DNA of 64,000 bases from Comamonadaceae bacterium (GCA_027488985.1 JAIYAR010000002.1:62001-126000), one strand, 5' to 3'; positions 1 to 10,979 are shown, counted from the first letter of the stretch. Made by a program: numbers and translations. Notes: generated from the letters alone by a model not told the origin.

Positions 1-566
1 TCCTGGTCACCGATGTAGCCGATGCGCTCCAACTCACCCTTGACGCTTTTGCCTTCGGTGTCGGTCGCGGCATAGGCATGCTCCAGCGTAAAGGCTTTGG
101 CAAACACGCCCGAGCCCATCATTACCGGTACGAAGCGCGAGCCTTCTTCGTTGGTCCAGAAGGCCACTTCGATGGGCGCTTCGGTCTCAATGCCCAGGTC
201 GTTCAGGGTGCGTACCACTTCGATGCCGGCCAACACGCCGTAGTTGCCATCGAACTTGCCGCCCGTGGGCTGGGTGTCGATGTGGCTGCCGGTCATGATG
301 GGGGGCAGGCTGTTGTTGCGGCCAGGCCGGCGCATGAAGCCGTTGCCGATTTTGTCGATGGTGACGGACATGCCGGCTTCGCGCGCCCAGCGGGTGACCA
401 AGTCGCGGCCTTGTTTGTCCAAGTCCGTCAGCGTCAGGCGGCATACGCCACCTTTGGGTGTTGCGCCGATTTGTGCCAGCTCCATCAGCGAGGCCCAGAG
501 GCGATCGCCGTTGATGCGGATGTTGGAGATGTCGAGCACGGTGTCGATGTGGGTGTCGGTAGTCAT
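1..566 (-). CDS. Zn-dependent N-carbamoyl amide hydrolase (beta-ureidopropionase/hydantoinase type), C-terminus cut by window edge
   Basis: M20-family amidohydrolase of the N-carbamoyl-amino-acid hydrolase / allantoate amidohydrolase group. Only the first 188 codons are inside the window. Metal-ligand motifs are visible: GSHIDT (residues 93-98, His95), the DG of KFDGNYG (Asp106) and NEEGSRF (139-145). It starts at the ATG at 566, with GGAAG a few bases upstream, and lies 10 bases after hydA on the same strand. In that position its likely job is hydrolysis of N-carbamoyl-beta-alanine to beta-alanine, CO2 and ammonia, the last step of reductive uracil breakdown. The family also includes L-carbamoylases and allantoate amidohydrolases, so the exact substrate is inferred from context. 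Confidence 0.88.
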   Translation of the reverse strand, partial: MTTDTHIDTVLDISNIRINGDRLWASLMELAQIGATPKGGVCRLTLTDLDKQGRDLVTRWAREAGMSVTIDKIGNGFMRRPGRNNSLPPIMTGSHIDTQPTGGKFDGNYGVLAGIEVVRTLNDLGIETEAPIEVAFWTNEEGSRFVPVMMGSGVFAKAFTLEHAYAATDTEGKSVKGELERIGYIGDQ

Positions 567-576
567 GGTGCTTCCT

Positions 577-2076
<1,500 letters not shown>

Positions 2077-2107
2077 TCATGCCTAAATGCCGCCCTTACA
2101 AGTCCGT

Positions 2108-3415
2108 TCAGGCATTGACCCGCATGGGGTTGTTGGGATGGGTGGTCCAGTCGGCGTGCACGCCACTCACCGGCTTGCCGGTGCGCAGGTCCATCTCACC
2201 GACTGCCAGATCGCGCATGCTGATGGTGTCCGGCACGGGGCACACCGTCACGCACAGGTTGCAGCCCACGCATTCGTCTTCCTTCACCTCGAAGTGGCGC
2301 TTGCCGTCTTTCTCGAAGGTAATGGCCTGGTGGCTGGTGTCTTCGCAGGCAATATGGCAGCGGCCGCACTGGATGCAGCTGTCCTGGTTGATGACAGCCT
2401 TGCTCACGTGGTTCAAGTTCAGGTAGCGCCAGTCCGACACGGTGGGCACGGCTTTGCCCACGATCTCGCCCACACTCTTGAAGCCCATTTCGTCCATGTA
2501 GTTCGACAGACCGCTTTCCATCTCTTGCACGATCTTGAAGCCGTACACCATGGCCGCAGTACACACCTGCACCGTGCCGGAGCCCAGGGCAATAAAGTCC
2601 AGCGCGTCCCGCCAGGTGCCGATGCCGCCAATACCGCTGATGGGCAGGCCGGCGGTTTCGGGGTCACGGGCGATTTCGGCCACCATGTTCAGCGCAATCG
2701 GCTTCACAGCCGGGCCGCAGTAGCCACCGTGGCTGCCCTTGCCGCCGGTGCTGGGCGACATGGTCAGGGTGTAGGGGTCAACGCCCATGATGGAGTTGAT
2801 GGTGTTGATCAAACTCACTGCGTCCGCCCCGCCGCGCTTGGCGGCTTGGGCGGGCTTGCGGATGTCGGTGATGTTGGGGGTGAGCTTCACGATGACGGGC
2901 AGCTTGCTGTACTGCTTGCACCACTCGGTCACCATCTGGATGTACTCAGGCACCTGGCCCACCGCCGCGCCCATACCGCGCTCGCTCATGCCGTGCGGGC
3001 AACCGAAGTTGAGTTCGATGGCGTCGGCGCCGGTGTCTTCCACGCGGGGCAGGATGGCCTTCCAGCTTTCTTCCTGGCAGGGCACCATGAGCGACACAAT
3101 CATGGCGCGGTCTTGCCAGTTGCGCTTCACTTCAGTGATCTCGCGCAGATTGAGTTCCAGGTCGCGGTCGGTGATCAGTTCAATGTTGTTGAAGCCGTTG
3201 AGGCGGCGGTCGGCAGACAGCAAAGCGCCATAGCGTGGACCGTTGACGTTGACAACCGGTGGGCCTGCTTCGCCCAAAGTCTTCCAGACGACGCCGCCCC
3301 AGCCGGCCTCGAAGGCGCGGTTGACGTTGTAGGCCTTGTCGGTAGGCGGTGCAGATGCGAGCCAGAAGGGGTTGGGGCTTTTGACGCCGCAGAAAGTGGT
3401 TTCTAGATTGGCCAT
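2108..3415 (-). CDS. preA: NAD-dependent dihydropyrimidine dehydrogenase, catalytic subunit PreA
   Basis: Reduces uracil/thymine to the 5,6-dihydro forms together with PreT. The first 300 or so residues form the FMN-binding TIM barrel of the dihydroorotate dehydrogenase type (NFGCPHG, VKLTPN and GGIGT segments visible). The C-terminus carries two [4Fe-4S] motifs, CIQCGRCHIAC (about residue 345) and CVGCNLCVTVCP (about 382). Its 435 residues are usual for this subunit. It follows preT by 28 bases and precedes hydA, as expected for one transcript. The catalytic cysteine region (LNFGCPHGMSERGMG) is present. Confidence 0.95.
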   Translation of the reverse strand: MANLETTFCGVKSPNPFWLASAPPTDKAYNVNRAFEAGWGGVVWKTLGEAGPPVVNVNGPRYGALLSADRRLNGFNNIELITDRDLELNLREITEVKRNWQDRAMIVSLMVPCQEESWKAILPRVEDTGADAIELNFGCPHGMSERGMGAAVGQVPEYIQMVTEWCKQYSKLPVIVKLTPNITDIRKPAQAAKRGGADAVSLINTINSIMGVDPYTLTMSPSTGGKGSHGGYCGPAVKPIALNMVAEIARDPETAGLPISGIGGIGTWRDALDFIALGSGTVQVCTAAMVYGFKIVQEMESGLSNYMDEMGFKSVGEIVGKAVPTVSDWRYLNLNHVSKAVINQDSCIQCGRCHIACEDTSHQAITFEKDGKRHFEVKEDECVGCNLCVTVCPVPDTISMRDLAVGEMDLRTGKPVSGVHADWTTHPNNPMRVNA

Positions 3416-3443
3416 GGTGTTTCTCCGGAATGCGTGGCGTCAG

Positions 3444-4796
3444 TTAGGCGGTGATGAATGCGTGGATGGCGTGGGCTGATTGCTTGCCGTGCTCGACGGC
3501 TTCGACTGTCAGGTCCAGTCCCCCGGCACGGCAGTCGCCGCCGGCCCACACGCCCTTCAAGTTGGTGGTGCCGGCCTCATCTGTGGCGATGCGGCCGTCC
3601 TTCAGGGTCAGGCCGCTTTCGGCCAACACCGGGTTGCCCAGCTTCTGGCCAATAGCCTTGAGCACCATGTCGGCCGCCAGGGTGGTGGTGCCACCGGTAG
3701 CGCTCAGCTTTCCGTTGACCATGGCCTGGCGCGCGAAGGTCACGCCGGTGGCGTGACCAGCTTCGCCAATCACTTCGACCGGAGCCAACCAGTGGTGGAT
3801 GGTCACGCCGTTGGTCTGCGCCCATTCCTGCTCGGCGGTGGATGCGGACATGCTCTCCTGTCCGCGGCGGTAAACGATGTGCACCTCTTCAGCGCCCAGC
3901 AGCTTGCTTTGCACCGCGGCGTCCACCGCAGTCATGCCGCCACCGATGACCACCACACGGCGGCCTACCGGCAAGGTGGAGAGGTCTTCTGTCTGGCGCA
4001 AGGTGGCGATAAAGTCCACCGCGTCCTGCACGCCGTTCAAGCTGTCGCCGGGCACGCCCAGTTGCTGGGTGGTAGACAGACCCATGCCGAGGAATACGGC
4101 CGCGTAGTCTTTGCGCAGGGCGTCGAGTTGCGCCACGGTGTCCAGCTTCCAGTTATTCTGGATGGTGATGCCACCGATGCTTAGCAGCCACTGGACTTCG
4201 CGCTGGGCAAAGTCATCCGGTGTTTTGTAGCTGGCCAAACCATATTCGTTCAGGCCGCCGGCTTTGGGCTTGGCGTCAAACACCACCACGTCGTGGCCTT
4301 GGCGGGCTAGGGTGTAGGCACAGGCCAAGCCTGCAGGCCCTGCGCCCACCACAGCCACCTTTTTGCCGGTGGCGGGAGCGCGGGTAAAGACCTGGGGCTT
4401 GGCGCTTTCCATCAACGCGTCGACGGCGTGGCGCTGCAGGCGGCCAATGGCCACAGGCCGGTCTTCCTGGGTGTTGCGCACGCAGACGGCTTCGCACAGG
4501 TTCTCGGTGGGGCAGACGCGGGCACACATGCCGCCCAAGGGGTTGCTGTCCAGAATGGTCTGGGCCGAGCCACGCAGGTTGCCATCGGCAATGCGCTTGA
4601 TGAAAGACGGCACATCAATGCTGGTGGGGCAGGCGGTAGCGCAGGGGGCGTCATAGCAATACAGGCAGCGTTCGGCTTCCAGCAGGGCTTGCGACGCGGT
4701 GAAGCGCGGGGTGGCGTCGGCAAAGCGTTTGGCGTATTCCTCGGTAGCGAGGCGGCCTGCACGAACGTCGGCGGGAGAAGAAGAGGGGGTGGACAC
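3444..4796 (-). CDS. preT: NAD-dependent dihydropyrimidine dehydrogenase, electron-transfer subunit PreT
   Basis: FAD/NAD(P)-binding, Fe-S subunit passing electrons from NADH to PreA. Its 450 residues resemble the N-terminal half of eukaryotic dihydropyrimidine dehydrogenase and the small subunit of glutamate synthase. Cysteines 44, 47, 52 and 56 (CLYCYDAPCATAC), with a second set near residues 93-107 (CARVCPTENLCEAVC), make the two N-terminal Fe-S clusters. Dinucleotide folds follow at VVGAGPAGLACAY (about 149) and VIGGGMTAVD. It is the first gene of the minus-strand pyrimidine operon. A palindrome resembling the RutR operator lies 21-36 bases upstream of the ATG. Confidence 0.94.
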   Translation of the reverse strand: MSTPSSSPADVRAGRLATEEYAKRFADATPRFTASQALLEAERCLYCYDAPCATACPTSIDVPSFIKRIADGNLRGSAQTILDSNPLGGMCARVCPTENLCEAVCVRNTQEDRPVAIGRLQRHAVDALMESAKPQVFTRAPATGKKVAVVGAGPAGLACAYTLARQGHDVVVFDAKPKAGGLNEYGLASYKTPDDFAQREVQWLLSIGGITIQNNWKLDTVAQLDALRKDYAAVFLGMGLSTTQQLGVPGDSLNGVQDAVDFIATLRQTEDLSTLPVGRRVVVIGGGMTAVDAAVQSKLLGAEEVHIVYRRGQESMSASTAEQEWAQTNGVTIHHWLAPVEVIGEAGHATGVTFARQAMVNGKLSATGGTTTLAADMVLKAIGQKLGNPVLAESGLTLKDGRIATDEAGTTNLKGVWAGGDCRAGGLDLTVEAVEHGKQSAHAIHAFITA

Positions 4797-4816
4797 GCTG
4801 GCAACTCCTTAAAAAA

Positions 4817-4832
4817 CTGACCGTTTGGTCAA
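4817..4832. promoter_or_regulatory. RutR-like operator palindrome upstream of preT
   Basis: CTGACCG-TT-TGGTCAA matches the known RutR consensus TTGACCA-NN-TGGTCAA at 12 of 14 defined positions. It lies immediately upstream of the pyrimidine-catabolism operon. RutR is a TetR-family repressor released by uracil or thymine. The match is seen in the sequence, but binding is inferred. No rutR gene is recognised in this window. Confidence 0.6.
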
Positions 4833-5055
4833 GTCATGAGATGCATGCTAGCAATCCACGTGCCACGCTGTAACTAGGGGTTTGCACCATAAAACCAGCC
4901 GTTTGTCGGCCGATAGGGGTGCCGCAGACCTCACGCTGGTGCATGGCGATCCAGTTTGGGGAGCAGAGTCATCGCGCCTCAATGCGCTGGGGCGAACACC
5001 GATGTCGGCCGCGGAGCGGAAATGCCCTCGGCGCTTGCTTGGCGCTCTTTGTGCT

Positions 5056-5964
5056 CTAGTGCGTGTCAGTGGTGCACACGGACTGGAGCCATTCGCTGAA
5101 CAGCTCCACGGCGGGGCCGGCCTCGGTGTTTTCCGGCAGCACCAAGTAGTAGTGCCGCTCACCGGGCAGTGGGGCAGGGTGCGCGAGCACCAGCTCACCC
5201 CGGGCGAGCTCTGCCTCTATCAACAGGCGGGGCACCAAGGCCACGCCCATGCCGTAGGCGGCCGCCGACGAGGCCATGGAGAACTGCTCGTACCGCGCCC
5301 CTGCAAACGCGTTGGGTGCTTCAACGCCTTGCGCTGAAAACCAGCTTTGCCAGCTGTCGGGCCGGGTGCTTTGTTGCAGCAAGGGCAGCAACGCCACTTC
5401 TGCCGCACTCAATGCCTTTCGCCCGCGCAGCAAGGCCGGGCTGCACACGGCAACCACCTGTTCTTGCAGGAGCCGGTAGCAGCGCGTACCCGCCCAATGG
5501 CGGATTTGCAACTCCGTGCACGCGAAGATGGCTGCGTCGAACGAGGTGTCGTTGAACAGAAACGGGTGTGTGCGAGTCTCGATGTGCACGACGGTGTTGG
5601 CGTGCTGGGCATGAAAGTCGGGCAAGCGCGGCAAGAGCCAACGCGCTGCAAAAGTGGGAACGCTGGCCAATTGCACCGCGCCACCATGGCCTCGGGTGGA
5701 CATCAGGTCCAAGGTGTCCTGCTCCAGCCCGCGCAGCCAGGAAGCAACTTGGGTGGCGTAGCGCGTGCCCGCACTCGTCAGCGCCACACCATGCCGTGTA
5801 CGGCGGAACAGCGCCATCCCCACCAACTCTTCGAGCGTAGTGATCTGCCGCGAAATGGCGCTTTGGGTGAGCGAAAGCTCTTGCGCCGCGCGGGTGAAGC
5901 TCTCGTGGCGCGCCGCAGCTTCGAAACACAGCAGGGCTTGGGTGGCAGGTATCTTGCGTCGCAT
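5056..5964 (-). CDS. LysR-family transcriptional regulator (GcvA-like)
   Basis: 302 residues. The N-terminal winged helix-turn-helix (residues about 8-66: FTRAAQELSLTQSAISRQI) is followed by a LysR effector-binding domain. The opening RKIPATQALLCFEAAARH segment is typical of the GcvA/AmpR subgroup. It lies between davA (7 bases upstream on the same strand) and the pyrimidine operon, whose first gene starts about 260 bases beyond its stop. It may therefore be co-transcribed with davBA and control lysine breakdown, or control preT. The sequence does not decide. The 260-base gap downstream holds only the palindrome near preT. Confidence 0.9.
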   Translation of the reverse strand: MRRKIPATQALLCFEAAARHESFTRAAQELSLTQSAISRQITTLEELVGMALFRRTRHGVALTSAGTRYATQVASWLRGLEQDTLDLMSTRGHGGAVQLASVPTFAARWLLPRLPDFHAQHANTVVHIETRTHPFLFNDTSFDAAIFACTELQIRHWAGTRCYRLLQEQVVAVCSPALLRGRKALSAAEVALLPLLQQSTRPDSWQSWFSAQGVEAPNAFAGARYEQFSMASSAAAYGMGVALVPRLLIEAELARGELVLAHPAPLPGERHYYLVLPENTEAGPAVELFSEWLQSVCTTDTH

Positions 5965-5971
5965 GGGTGGC

Positions 5972-6784
5972 TTAAGTCGCTGGGTTACGGAGGGCTGTCA
6001 GGTCGCGGACGTGCTGTGCGTCGAGGCGGGCGGCTGTAAGTTGCTGTTCATCGAGGGTGGCGATCACTAGCGACTCATCTCGGCCTGCTTGAGCGAGGGT
6101 CGCGCCATCAGGCCCGGCCACCACGCTCAAACCACCGTATTGCAGTGCGCCCTCGGGGCCGGTGAAGTTGGCGTAGGCCACAAATAGCTGGTTCTCATAC
6201 GCTCGCACTGGCACCAGCGAGCGGGCCACAAAGTCGTAGTCCGCCATGTTGGCCGTCGGTACCACAATCAGGTCTGCACCTGCAAGCGCGAGTGCCCGGG
6301 TGGCTTCGGGAAACTCCACGTCGTAGCAAATCAGCATGCCAACCTTCCAGCCATGGAAGTCGAAAGTACGAGCGCTTTGCGCTTCGGCGGCAAATTGGCT
6401 GCGGTCGAGATCGCCGAACAAATAGGCCTTGCGGTAGTTCAGGCAGCGACTGCCCGACGCATCGATCCATTGGGCTGCGTTGTACACGCGGCCGTCCGCG
6501 CCACGCTCGGGGTAGCCGTACACCACCGCCACTTGGTGGCGTTGTGCAATGCCGGCCACGGCTTCGGCCCAGGCCCCGTCTGCCGCTTGGGCCAGGCTCT
6601 GCACGGCCGGCGCACCAATGGCGTAACCCGTGGTGAACATCTCCGGGCACACCAGGAGTTGTGTTCCTGCACTGGCGGCCTCGCGGGCTGCTGCTTCCAG
6701 CCGCTCCAGATTGCCCGGCACATCCAGCGGAGCGGGCGCACATTGCCACAGTGCCAACTTCAGAGGTACACACATGGCAGTCAT
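5972..6784 (-). CDS. davA: 5-aminovaleramidase (nitrilase-superfamily amidase)
   Basis: Hydrolyses 5-aminovaleramide, the product of lysine 2-monooxygenase, to 5-aminovalerate. The 270-residue carbon-nitrogen hydrolase has the catalytic triad in place: Glu48 (VCPEMF), Lys119 (NYRKAYLFG) and Cys153 (LICYDVEFPE). From memory its N-terminal ALWQCAPAPLDVPGNLERL strongly resembles Pseudomonas DavA. Its ATG overlaps the davB stop codon (ATGA), indicating translational coupling and supporting this start. Close relatives include carbamoylputrescine amidases, but the fusion-like coupling to davB makes the DavA role the best reading. Confidence 0.92.
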   Translation of the reverse strand: MTAMCVPLKLALWQCAPAPLDVPGNLERLEAAAREAASAGTQLLVCPEMFTTGYAIGAPAVQSLAQAADGAWAEAVAGIAQRHQVAVVYGYPERGADGRVYNAAQWIDASGSRCLNYRKAYLFGDLDRSQFAAEAQSARTFDFHGWKVGMLICYDVEFPEATRALALAGADLIVVPTANMADYDFVARSLVPVRAYENQLFVAYANFTGPEGALQYGGLSVVAGPDGATLAQAGRDESLVIATLDEQQLTAARLDAQHVRDLTALRNPAT

Positions 6785-8469
6785 TCGGGGAGCGCAATCG
6801 GCCCCAAGGTGTCAAACACATCACCGGGGCCGGGGTTGGCGGCATTGGTGTGACCGCCCAGATGTTGCACGATGCCCCACACCGCGTTCAGGGACGTCTG
6901 CACCGCCCCCTCTACCCATGCGGGTGTCCACGAGACGTCATCCCCTGCAATGAAGATGCCGCGTTGTTGCTGCGGCAAATCGTCTTGCTTGAAGTGGGCG
7001 TACATGCGCTGGTTGTAGCGGTAGTGCCCCGGCAATGCGCCTTTGAAAGCGCCCAGAAAGTAGGGGTCGGCCTCCCAGGACACACAAATCGGGTCCCCGA
7101 TGATGTGGCTGGCAATGTCCACCTTGGGGTAGATCTTTTTGAGGGCCTGCAGGGCCAGCTTGACGCGTTTTTCAGGAGTTTGCGGCAGCATCTTGAGGGC
7201 GTCACCCATCCAGGCATAAGACAGACATATCACCGCAGGTTTGTCCAGCCCATTGTCAAACAAATAGGTGCCGCGGGTCAGCCGGTCGGTGAGCGTCATG
7301 CTCATCACATCGCGGCCGGTTTCCGGGTCTTTGTCTTTCCAAAATGGCCGGTCCACCATGACAAAGGTCTTGCTGGATTGCATGTAGCGGGTGCGGTCCA
7401 GCGCCATCCACATCTTGTGCGAGAACAACGATTCTTCGACCGCAATCTGGGTGGTGAGTAGCCAGCTCTGGCACGTGGTCAGTACCGCGTTGTAGTGGCG
7501 CGTGTCGCCCCAGGTGTCGGTGACGGCGAGTCGGCCATCGGCCGCGCGGGCAATGGCGGCTACACCCGCACGGGTCGCGCCGCTGTGCAGGCTTTGCAAG
7601 GTAGTGCCTGCCGGCCAGTGCGCCAGCTGGGTCGGGGCGTGGCGCCACAGGCCGTGAGGCACCTGGTCGGCCCCGCCGACGATGAGCCGCTGGTTGTCAT
7701 CGCAGTTGGTTAGGACTACTCTCAGGATCTCCAGCATGGAATTGGGGAAGTCCGAGTCCCAACCGCCGGTGCCAAAACCCACCTGACCAAAAACTTCCCG
7801 GTGATGGAAGGACAGCTTGGCAAAGGCCTTGGAGTTGGCGATGAAGTCGTAAAACGTACGGTCATCCCAAAGCGGTACCAGCGCATTCCACATGCACTTG
7901 AGGGCAGGCACATCCCGGTTGCGAATAGCGTTTTGCATGTCGCTGAACCGTGCATCGACTTCGAGTGCCTGGGCCCAGGCCTCCGCCACCTCTTTGAAGA
8001 TCGGCGGCAGGTCTTGCAAGCTGCGTGCGTAGTGGGTGTTGCCCTCCAAGTCAATGACTGTGCTGCCCGAAGCGGGCGTCAGGGGGTTGGGGAAGTCCCG
8101 GGTCTCCAGGCCCAGCAGGTGGACGTAGTGGTAGAACGCGGTGCCCGAGACCGGAAAGCGCATGCCGCCCAGTTCCGCCACCACATCTTGCGTACCCTCA
8201 AACACTTGCGAGCGCAGCCGCCCGCCCATCTTGGACGCCTCATAAATCACCGGCTTGAGGCCCAGCTTCATCAGCTCGTAGGCGGCGACCATGCCGGCCA
8301 TGCCGGCTCCGACGATGGCCACCTCCTCGCCCAAGCGGTGTGCGGGGAGCTGGCCGAGCCCGTCGGGGTGGGCGATCCAGTCGTCAAACGCGAAAGGGAA
8401 ATCCGGACCGAAGATGGTGACCGGTTTGCGCACATCTGGTGCTGTTGTCGTGGTGCTGTTGTTGCCCAT
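6781..8469 (-). CDS. davB: L-lysine 2-monooxygenase (flavin amine oxidase family)
   Basis: Oxidative decarboxylation of L-lysine to 5-aminovaleramide with FAD and O2, the first step of the aminovalerate (delta-aminovaleramide) pathway. The dinucleotide motif GAGMAGM is at residues 54-60, followed by ELMKLGLKPVIYEAS and GGRLRS, the FAD-contact segment of amine oxidases. The middle and end (ALDRTRYMQSSKTFVMVDRP, GDDVSWTPAWVEGAVQTSLN) recall Pseudomonas DavB almost word for word. I chose the ATG at 8469 (562 residues) because GGAGAG precedes it at proper spacing; an in-frame start at 8523 adds 18 residues not expected in the family. It is divergent from gcdH. Tryptophan 2-monooxygenase is the nearest alternative. 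Confidence 0.94.
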   Translation of the reverse strand: MGNNSTTTTAPDVRKPVTIFGPDFPFAFDDWIAHPDGLGQLPAHRLGEEVAIVGAGMAGMVAAYELMKLGLKPVIYEASKMGGRLRSQVFEGTQDVVAELGGMRFPVSGTAFYHYVHLLGLETRDFPNPLTPASGSTVIDLEGNTHYARSLQDLPPIFKEVAEAWAQALEVDARFSDMQNAIRNRDVPALKCMWNALVPLWDDRTFYDFIANSKAFAKLSFHHREVFGQVGFGTGGWDSDFPNSMLEILRVVLTNCDDNQRLIVGGADQVPHGLWRHAPTQLAHWPAGTTLQSLHSGATRAGVAAIARAADGRLAVTDTWGDTRHYNAVLTTCQSWLLTTQIAVEESLFSHKMWMALDRTRYMQSSKTFVMVDRPFWKDKDPETGRDVMSMTLTDRLTRGTYLFDNGLDKPAVICLSYAWMGDALKMLPQTPEKRVKLALQALKKIYPKVDIASHIIGDPICVSWEADPYFLGAFKGALPGHYRYNQRMYAHFKQDDLPQQQRGIFIAGDDVSWTPAWVEGAVQTSLNAVWGIVQHLGGHTNAANPGPGDVFDTLGPIALPE

Positions 8470-8619
8470 GGAATTGCTCTCCAAATTGGCGCGGACTATG
8501 TCATAGGTATGCACTGCACGCAATATATGGGTTTCAAAGCGTCAAAAAATGGGTTTTTTTGGATTTAAAAATGAGCTAAATGCATGCCTGTGTGCAAAAC
8601 GCTTGCTTGCGCAGGCACT

Positions 8620-8643
8620 ATGCAGGGGCTACGATCCCTGCAT
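8620..8643. promoter_or_regulatory. Inverted repeat in the davB-gcdH divergent control region
   Basis: ATGCAGGG-(8 bases)-CCCTGCAT is a perfect 8-base inverted repeat ending 24 bases before the gcdH ATG. It lies in the 198-base region between two divergent lysine-catabolism genes. It could be an operator or an mRNA hairpin in the gcdH leader. No regulator can be assigned. Confidence 0.4.
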
Positions 8644-8667
8644 TCCTTTCTTCTGCCGGAGCACTCC

Positions 8668-9864
8668 ATGAGCCACGCCGCCTTCAATTGGCAAGACCCC
8701 TTTTTGCTGGACAGCCAACTCTCTGACGACGAGCGCATGGTGCGCGATGCCGCCGCTGCCTACTGCCAGGACAAGTTGCTCCCCCGCGTGACCCAAGCCT
8801 TCCGGGACGGCAGCACCGACCCCGCCATATTCCGGGAAATGGGTGAGTTGGGTCTCTTGGGTCCCACGATTCCCGAGCAATACGGCGGCCCCGGCTTGAA
8901 CTACGTGGCCTATGGCCTGATCGCCCGCGAAGTTGAGCGGGTGGACAGTGGCTACCGCAGCATGATGAGCGTGCAGTCCTCGTTGGTGATGGTGCCTATT
9001 TTCGAGTTCGGCACCGAGGCCCAGCGCCAGAAGTACCTGCCCAAGCTGGCCACCGGCGAATGGATAGGTTGCTTCGGGCTGACCGAACCCGACCATGGCT
9101 CCGACCCCCAGAGCATGGCCACCCGTGCCCAAAAAGTGGCAGGCGGGTTCAAGCTCTCTGGCAGCAAGATGTGGATTAGCAACAGCCCGATCGCTGACGT
9201 GTTTGTGGTCTGGGCCAAAGAGGTCAGCGAGGCCGGCGCGGTGGGACCCATCCGTGGCTTTGTGCTGGAAAAAGGCATGGCAGGCTTGTCCGCTCCGGCC
9301 ATCCACGGCAAGGTGGGCCTGCGCGCCAGCATCACCGGCGAGATCGTGATGGACGGCGTGTTCGTGCCCGAAGAAAACGCCTTTCCGGAAATCCGCGGAC
9401 TCAAGGGCCCGTTTACCTGCTTGAACAGTGCGCGCTACGGCATTGCCTGGGGCGCTCTGGGTGCGGCTGAAGATTGCTGGACCCGCTCCCGCCAATACAC
9501 CCTGGATCGCAAGCAGTTCGGCCGCCCCTTGGCTGCCAACCAGCTGATCCAGAAAAAGCTGGCTGACATGCAAACCGAAATCGCGCTTGGCCTGCAAGGC
9601 TGCCTGCGCCTGGGTCGCATGAAAGACGAAGGCACGGCGGCGGTGGAAATCACCTCCATCCTCAAGCGCAACTCCTGCGGCAAAGCCTTGGACATTGCGC
9701 GCATGGCCCGCGACATGATGGGTGGCAACGGCATCAGCGACGAATTCGGGGTGGCGCGCCACTTGGTGAACCTCGAGGTGGTCAACACCTATGAAGGTAC
9801 GCACGATATCCACGCCCTGATTTTGGGCCGGGCCCAGACAGGCATTGCCGCGTTCGCCAACTGA
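8668..9864 (+). CDS. gcdH: Glutaryl-CoA dehydrogenase
   Basis: FAD acyl-CoA dehydrogenase that converts glutaryl-CoA to crotonyl-CoA plus CO2. It has 398 residues from the ATG at 8668, preceded by CCGGAG. An in-frame start at 8584 would add 28 unlike residues. GcdH hallmarks are the [10 protein letters not shown] segment, [22 protein letters not shown], the [11 protein letters not shown] arginine segment and the catalytic glutamate in [15 protein letters not shown] near residue 375. In the lysine route it acts after glutarate activation. The enzymes for 5-aminovalerate to glutarate (DavT, DavD) are not adjacent. Confidence 0.95.
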   Translation: MSHAAFNWQDPFLLDSQLSDDERMVRDAAAAYCQDKLLPRVTQAFRDGSTDPAIFREMGELGLLGPTIPEQYGGPGLNYVAYGLIAREVERVDSGYRSMMSVQSSLVMVPIFEFGTEAQRQKYLPKLATGEWIGCFGLTEPDHGSDPQSMATRAQKVAGGFKLSGSKMWISNSPIADVFVVWAKEVSEAGAVGPIRGFVLEKGMAGLSAPAIHGKVGLRASITGEIVMDGVFVPEENAFPEIRGLKGPFTCLNSARYGIAWGALGAAEDCWTRSRQYTLDRKQFGRPLAANQLIQKKLADMQTEIALGLQGCLRLGRMKDEGTAAVEITSILKRNSCGKALDIARMARDMMGGNGISDEFGVARHLVNLEVVNTYEGTHDIHALILGRAQTGIAAFAN

Positions 9865-9947
9865 TATCCACTAGCGGCCCGTGTTCGTGGGGCCGCGGTG
9901 GGCATCGCATAAACTCCGGCGGGTCTGAACCACCTGCCTGAACCCGC

Positions 9948-10979
9948 ATGACCACCACCATCGCCTCCCCTTCCAGCAGCGAACCTGTGACGCTGCTGGA
10001 CGTGGCCCGCGTGGCGGGGGTTTCCCCGAGCACCGTCTCCCGCATCCTGAACGGCACCGCCCGTGTGGCCCCGGCCAAACGCGAAGCGGTGGAAGCGGCG
10101 ATCGCCCAGCTCAAGTTCCGCCCCAATATCTTTGCCCGCAGCCTGAAGACCGGCATCACCATGACGGTGGGGGTGCTCACCCAGTCCATTGAAAGCCAGT
10201 TCTATTCACGTGCGCTCAAGGGCATCGAGGTGGGGCTGGAGGCCAGCGGCCACTCTCCCATCATCGTGAGCGGCCACTGGAATGCTCAGACCGACGTGGC
10301 CAGCCTGAAGCTACTGACCTCGCGCCGCGTTGATGGCGTCATCATCCTGACCAGTGACATTGCCGATGAGGACGTGCTGGACGTGGCCAAGCAACAGCCG
10401 GTGGTCATTACCGAGCGGGACTTGGAAGGGCCCAACCTGCGCTCCATCCATGTCGACCAGAAGTTCGGTGGCTATCTGGCTACCCGCCATTTGCTGGCGT
10501 TGGGCCACACCCGCATTGCCCACATTGCCGGTGTCGAGAACCGCGCCGATGCGCAAGGCCGTTACCTGGGTTATCTGGAGGCCCATGCAGAGGCCGGTGT
10601 GGAGCCGGACCCGCGCCTGCTGGTGCGCGGTAACTTTACCGACAAAGGCGGCCATGCCGCAGTGCAACGCTTGATCGAGAGCGGGGTTTCGTTCACTGCC
10701 ATCTTTTGCGCCAATGACGACACCGCGCTCGGCGCGCGGCTTGCGCTCTACCAGCGGGGTCTGCGTGTGCCGGAAGACGTGTCGCTGGTCGGCTTTGACG
10801 ACATGCCCACCTCCAGCTTCATGACCCCACCGCTCACCAGCGTGCGCCAGCCGGTGTACGAAGTGGGCTTGTATGCAGCCCGCATGCTGCTCGACATGAT
10901 GGGCTACCCCGCAGAGTCGGTGCAATTGCCCCCGCTGGAGCTCATGGTGCGCGAGACCACCCGAAAATGGCAGGCTTGA
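9948..10979 (+). CDS. LacI/GalR-family transcriptional repressor
   Basis: 343 residues. The N-terminal LacI helix-turn-helix (TLLDVARVAGVSPSTVSRILNGTARV, about residues 14-40) includes the hinge region, followed by a periplasmic-binding-like sugar domain. It is convergent with the beta-glucosidase gene downstream; the two share a bidirectional terminator. It is the natural candidate to bind the LacI-type palindrome in front of that gene. A GCGGCCC/GGGCCGC hairpin without a T-run (9874-9896) lies in the 83-base gap before it. The effector is probably a glucoside or glucose derivative (inference). Confidence 0.92.
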   Translation: MTTTIASPSSSEPVTLLDVARVAGVSPSTVSRILNGTARVAPAKREAVEAAIAQLKFRPNIFARSLKTGITMTVGVLTQSIESQFYSRALKGIEVGLEASGHSPIIVSGHWNAQTDVASLKLLTSRRVDGVIILTSDIADEDVLDVAKQQPVVITERDLEGPNLRSIHVDQKFGGYLATRHLLALGHTRIAHIAGVENRADAQGRYLGYLEAHAEAGVEPDPRLLVRGNFTDKGGHAAVQRLIESGVSFTAIFCANDDTALGARLALYQRGLRVPEDVSLVGFDDMPTSSFMTPPLTSVRQPVYEVGLYAARMLLDMMGYPAESVQLPPLELMVRETTRKWQA

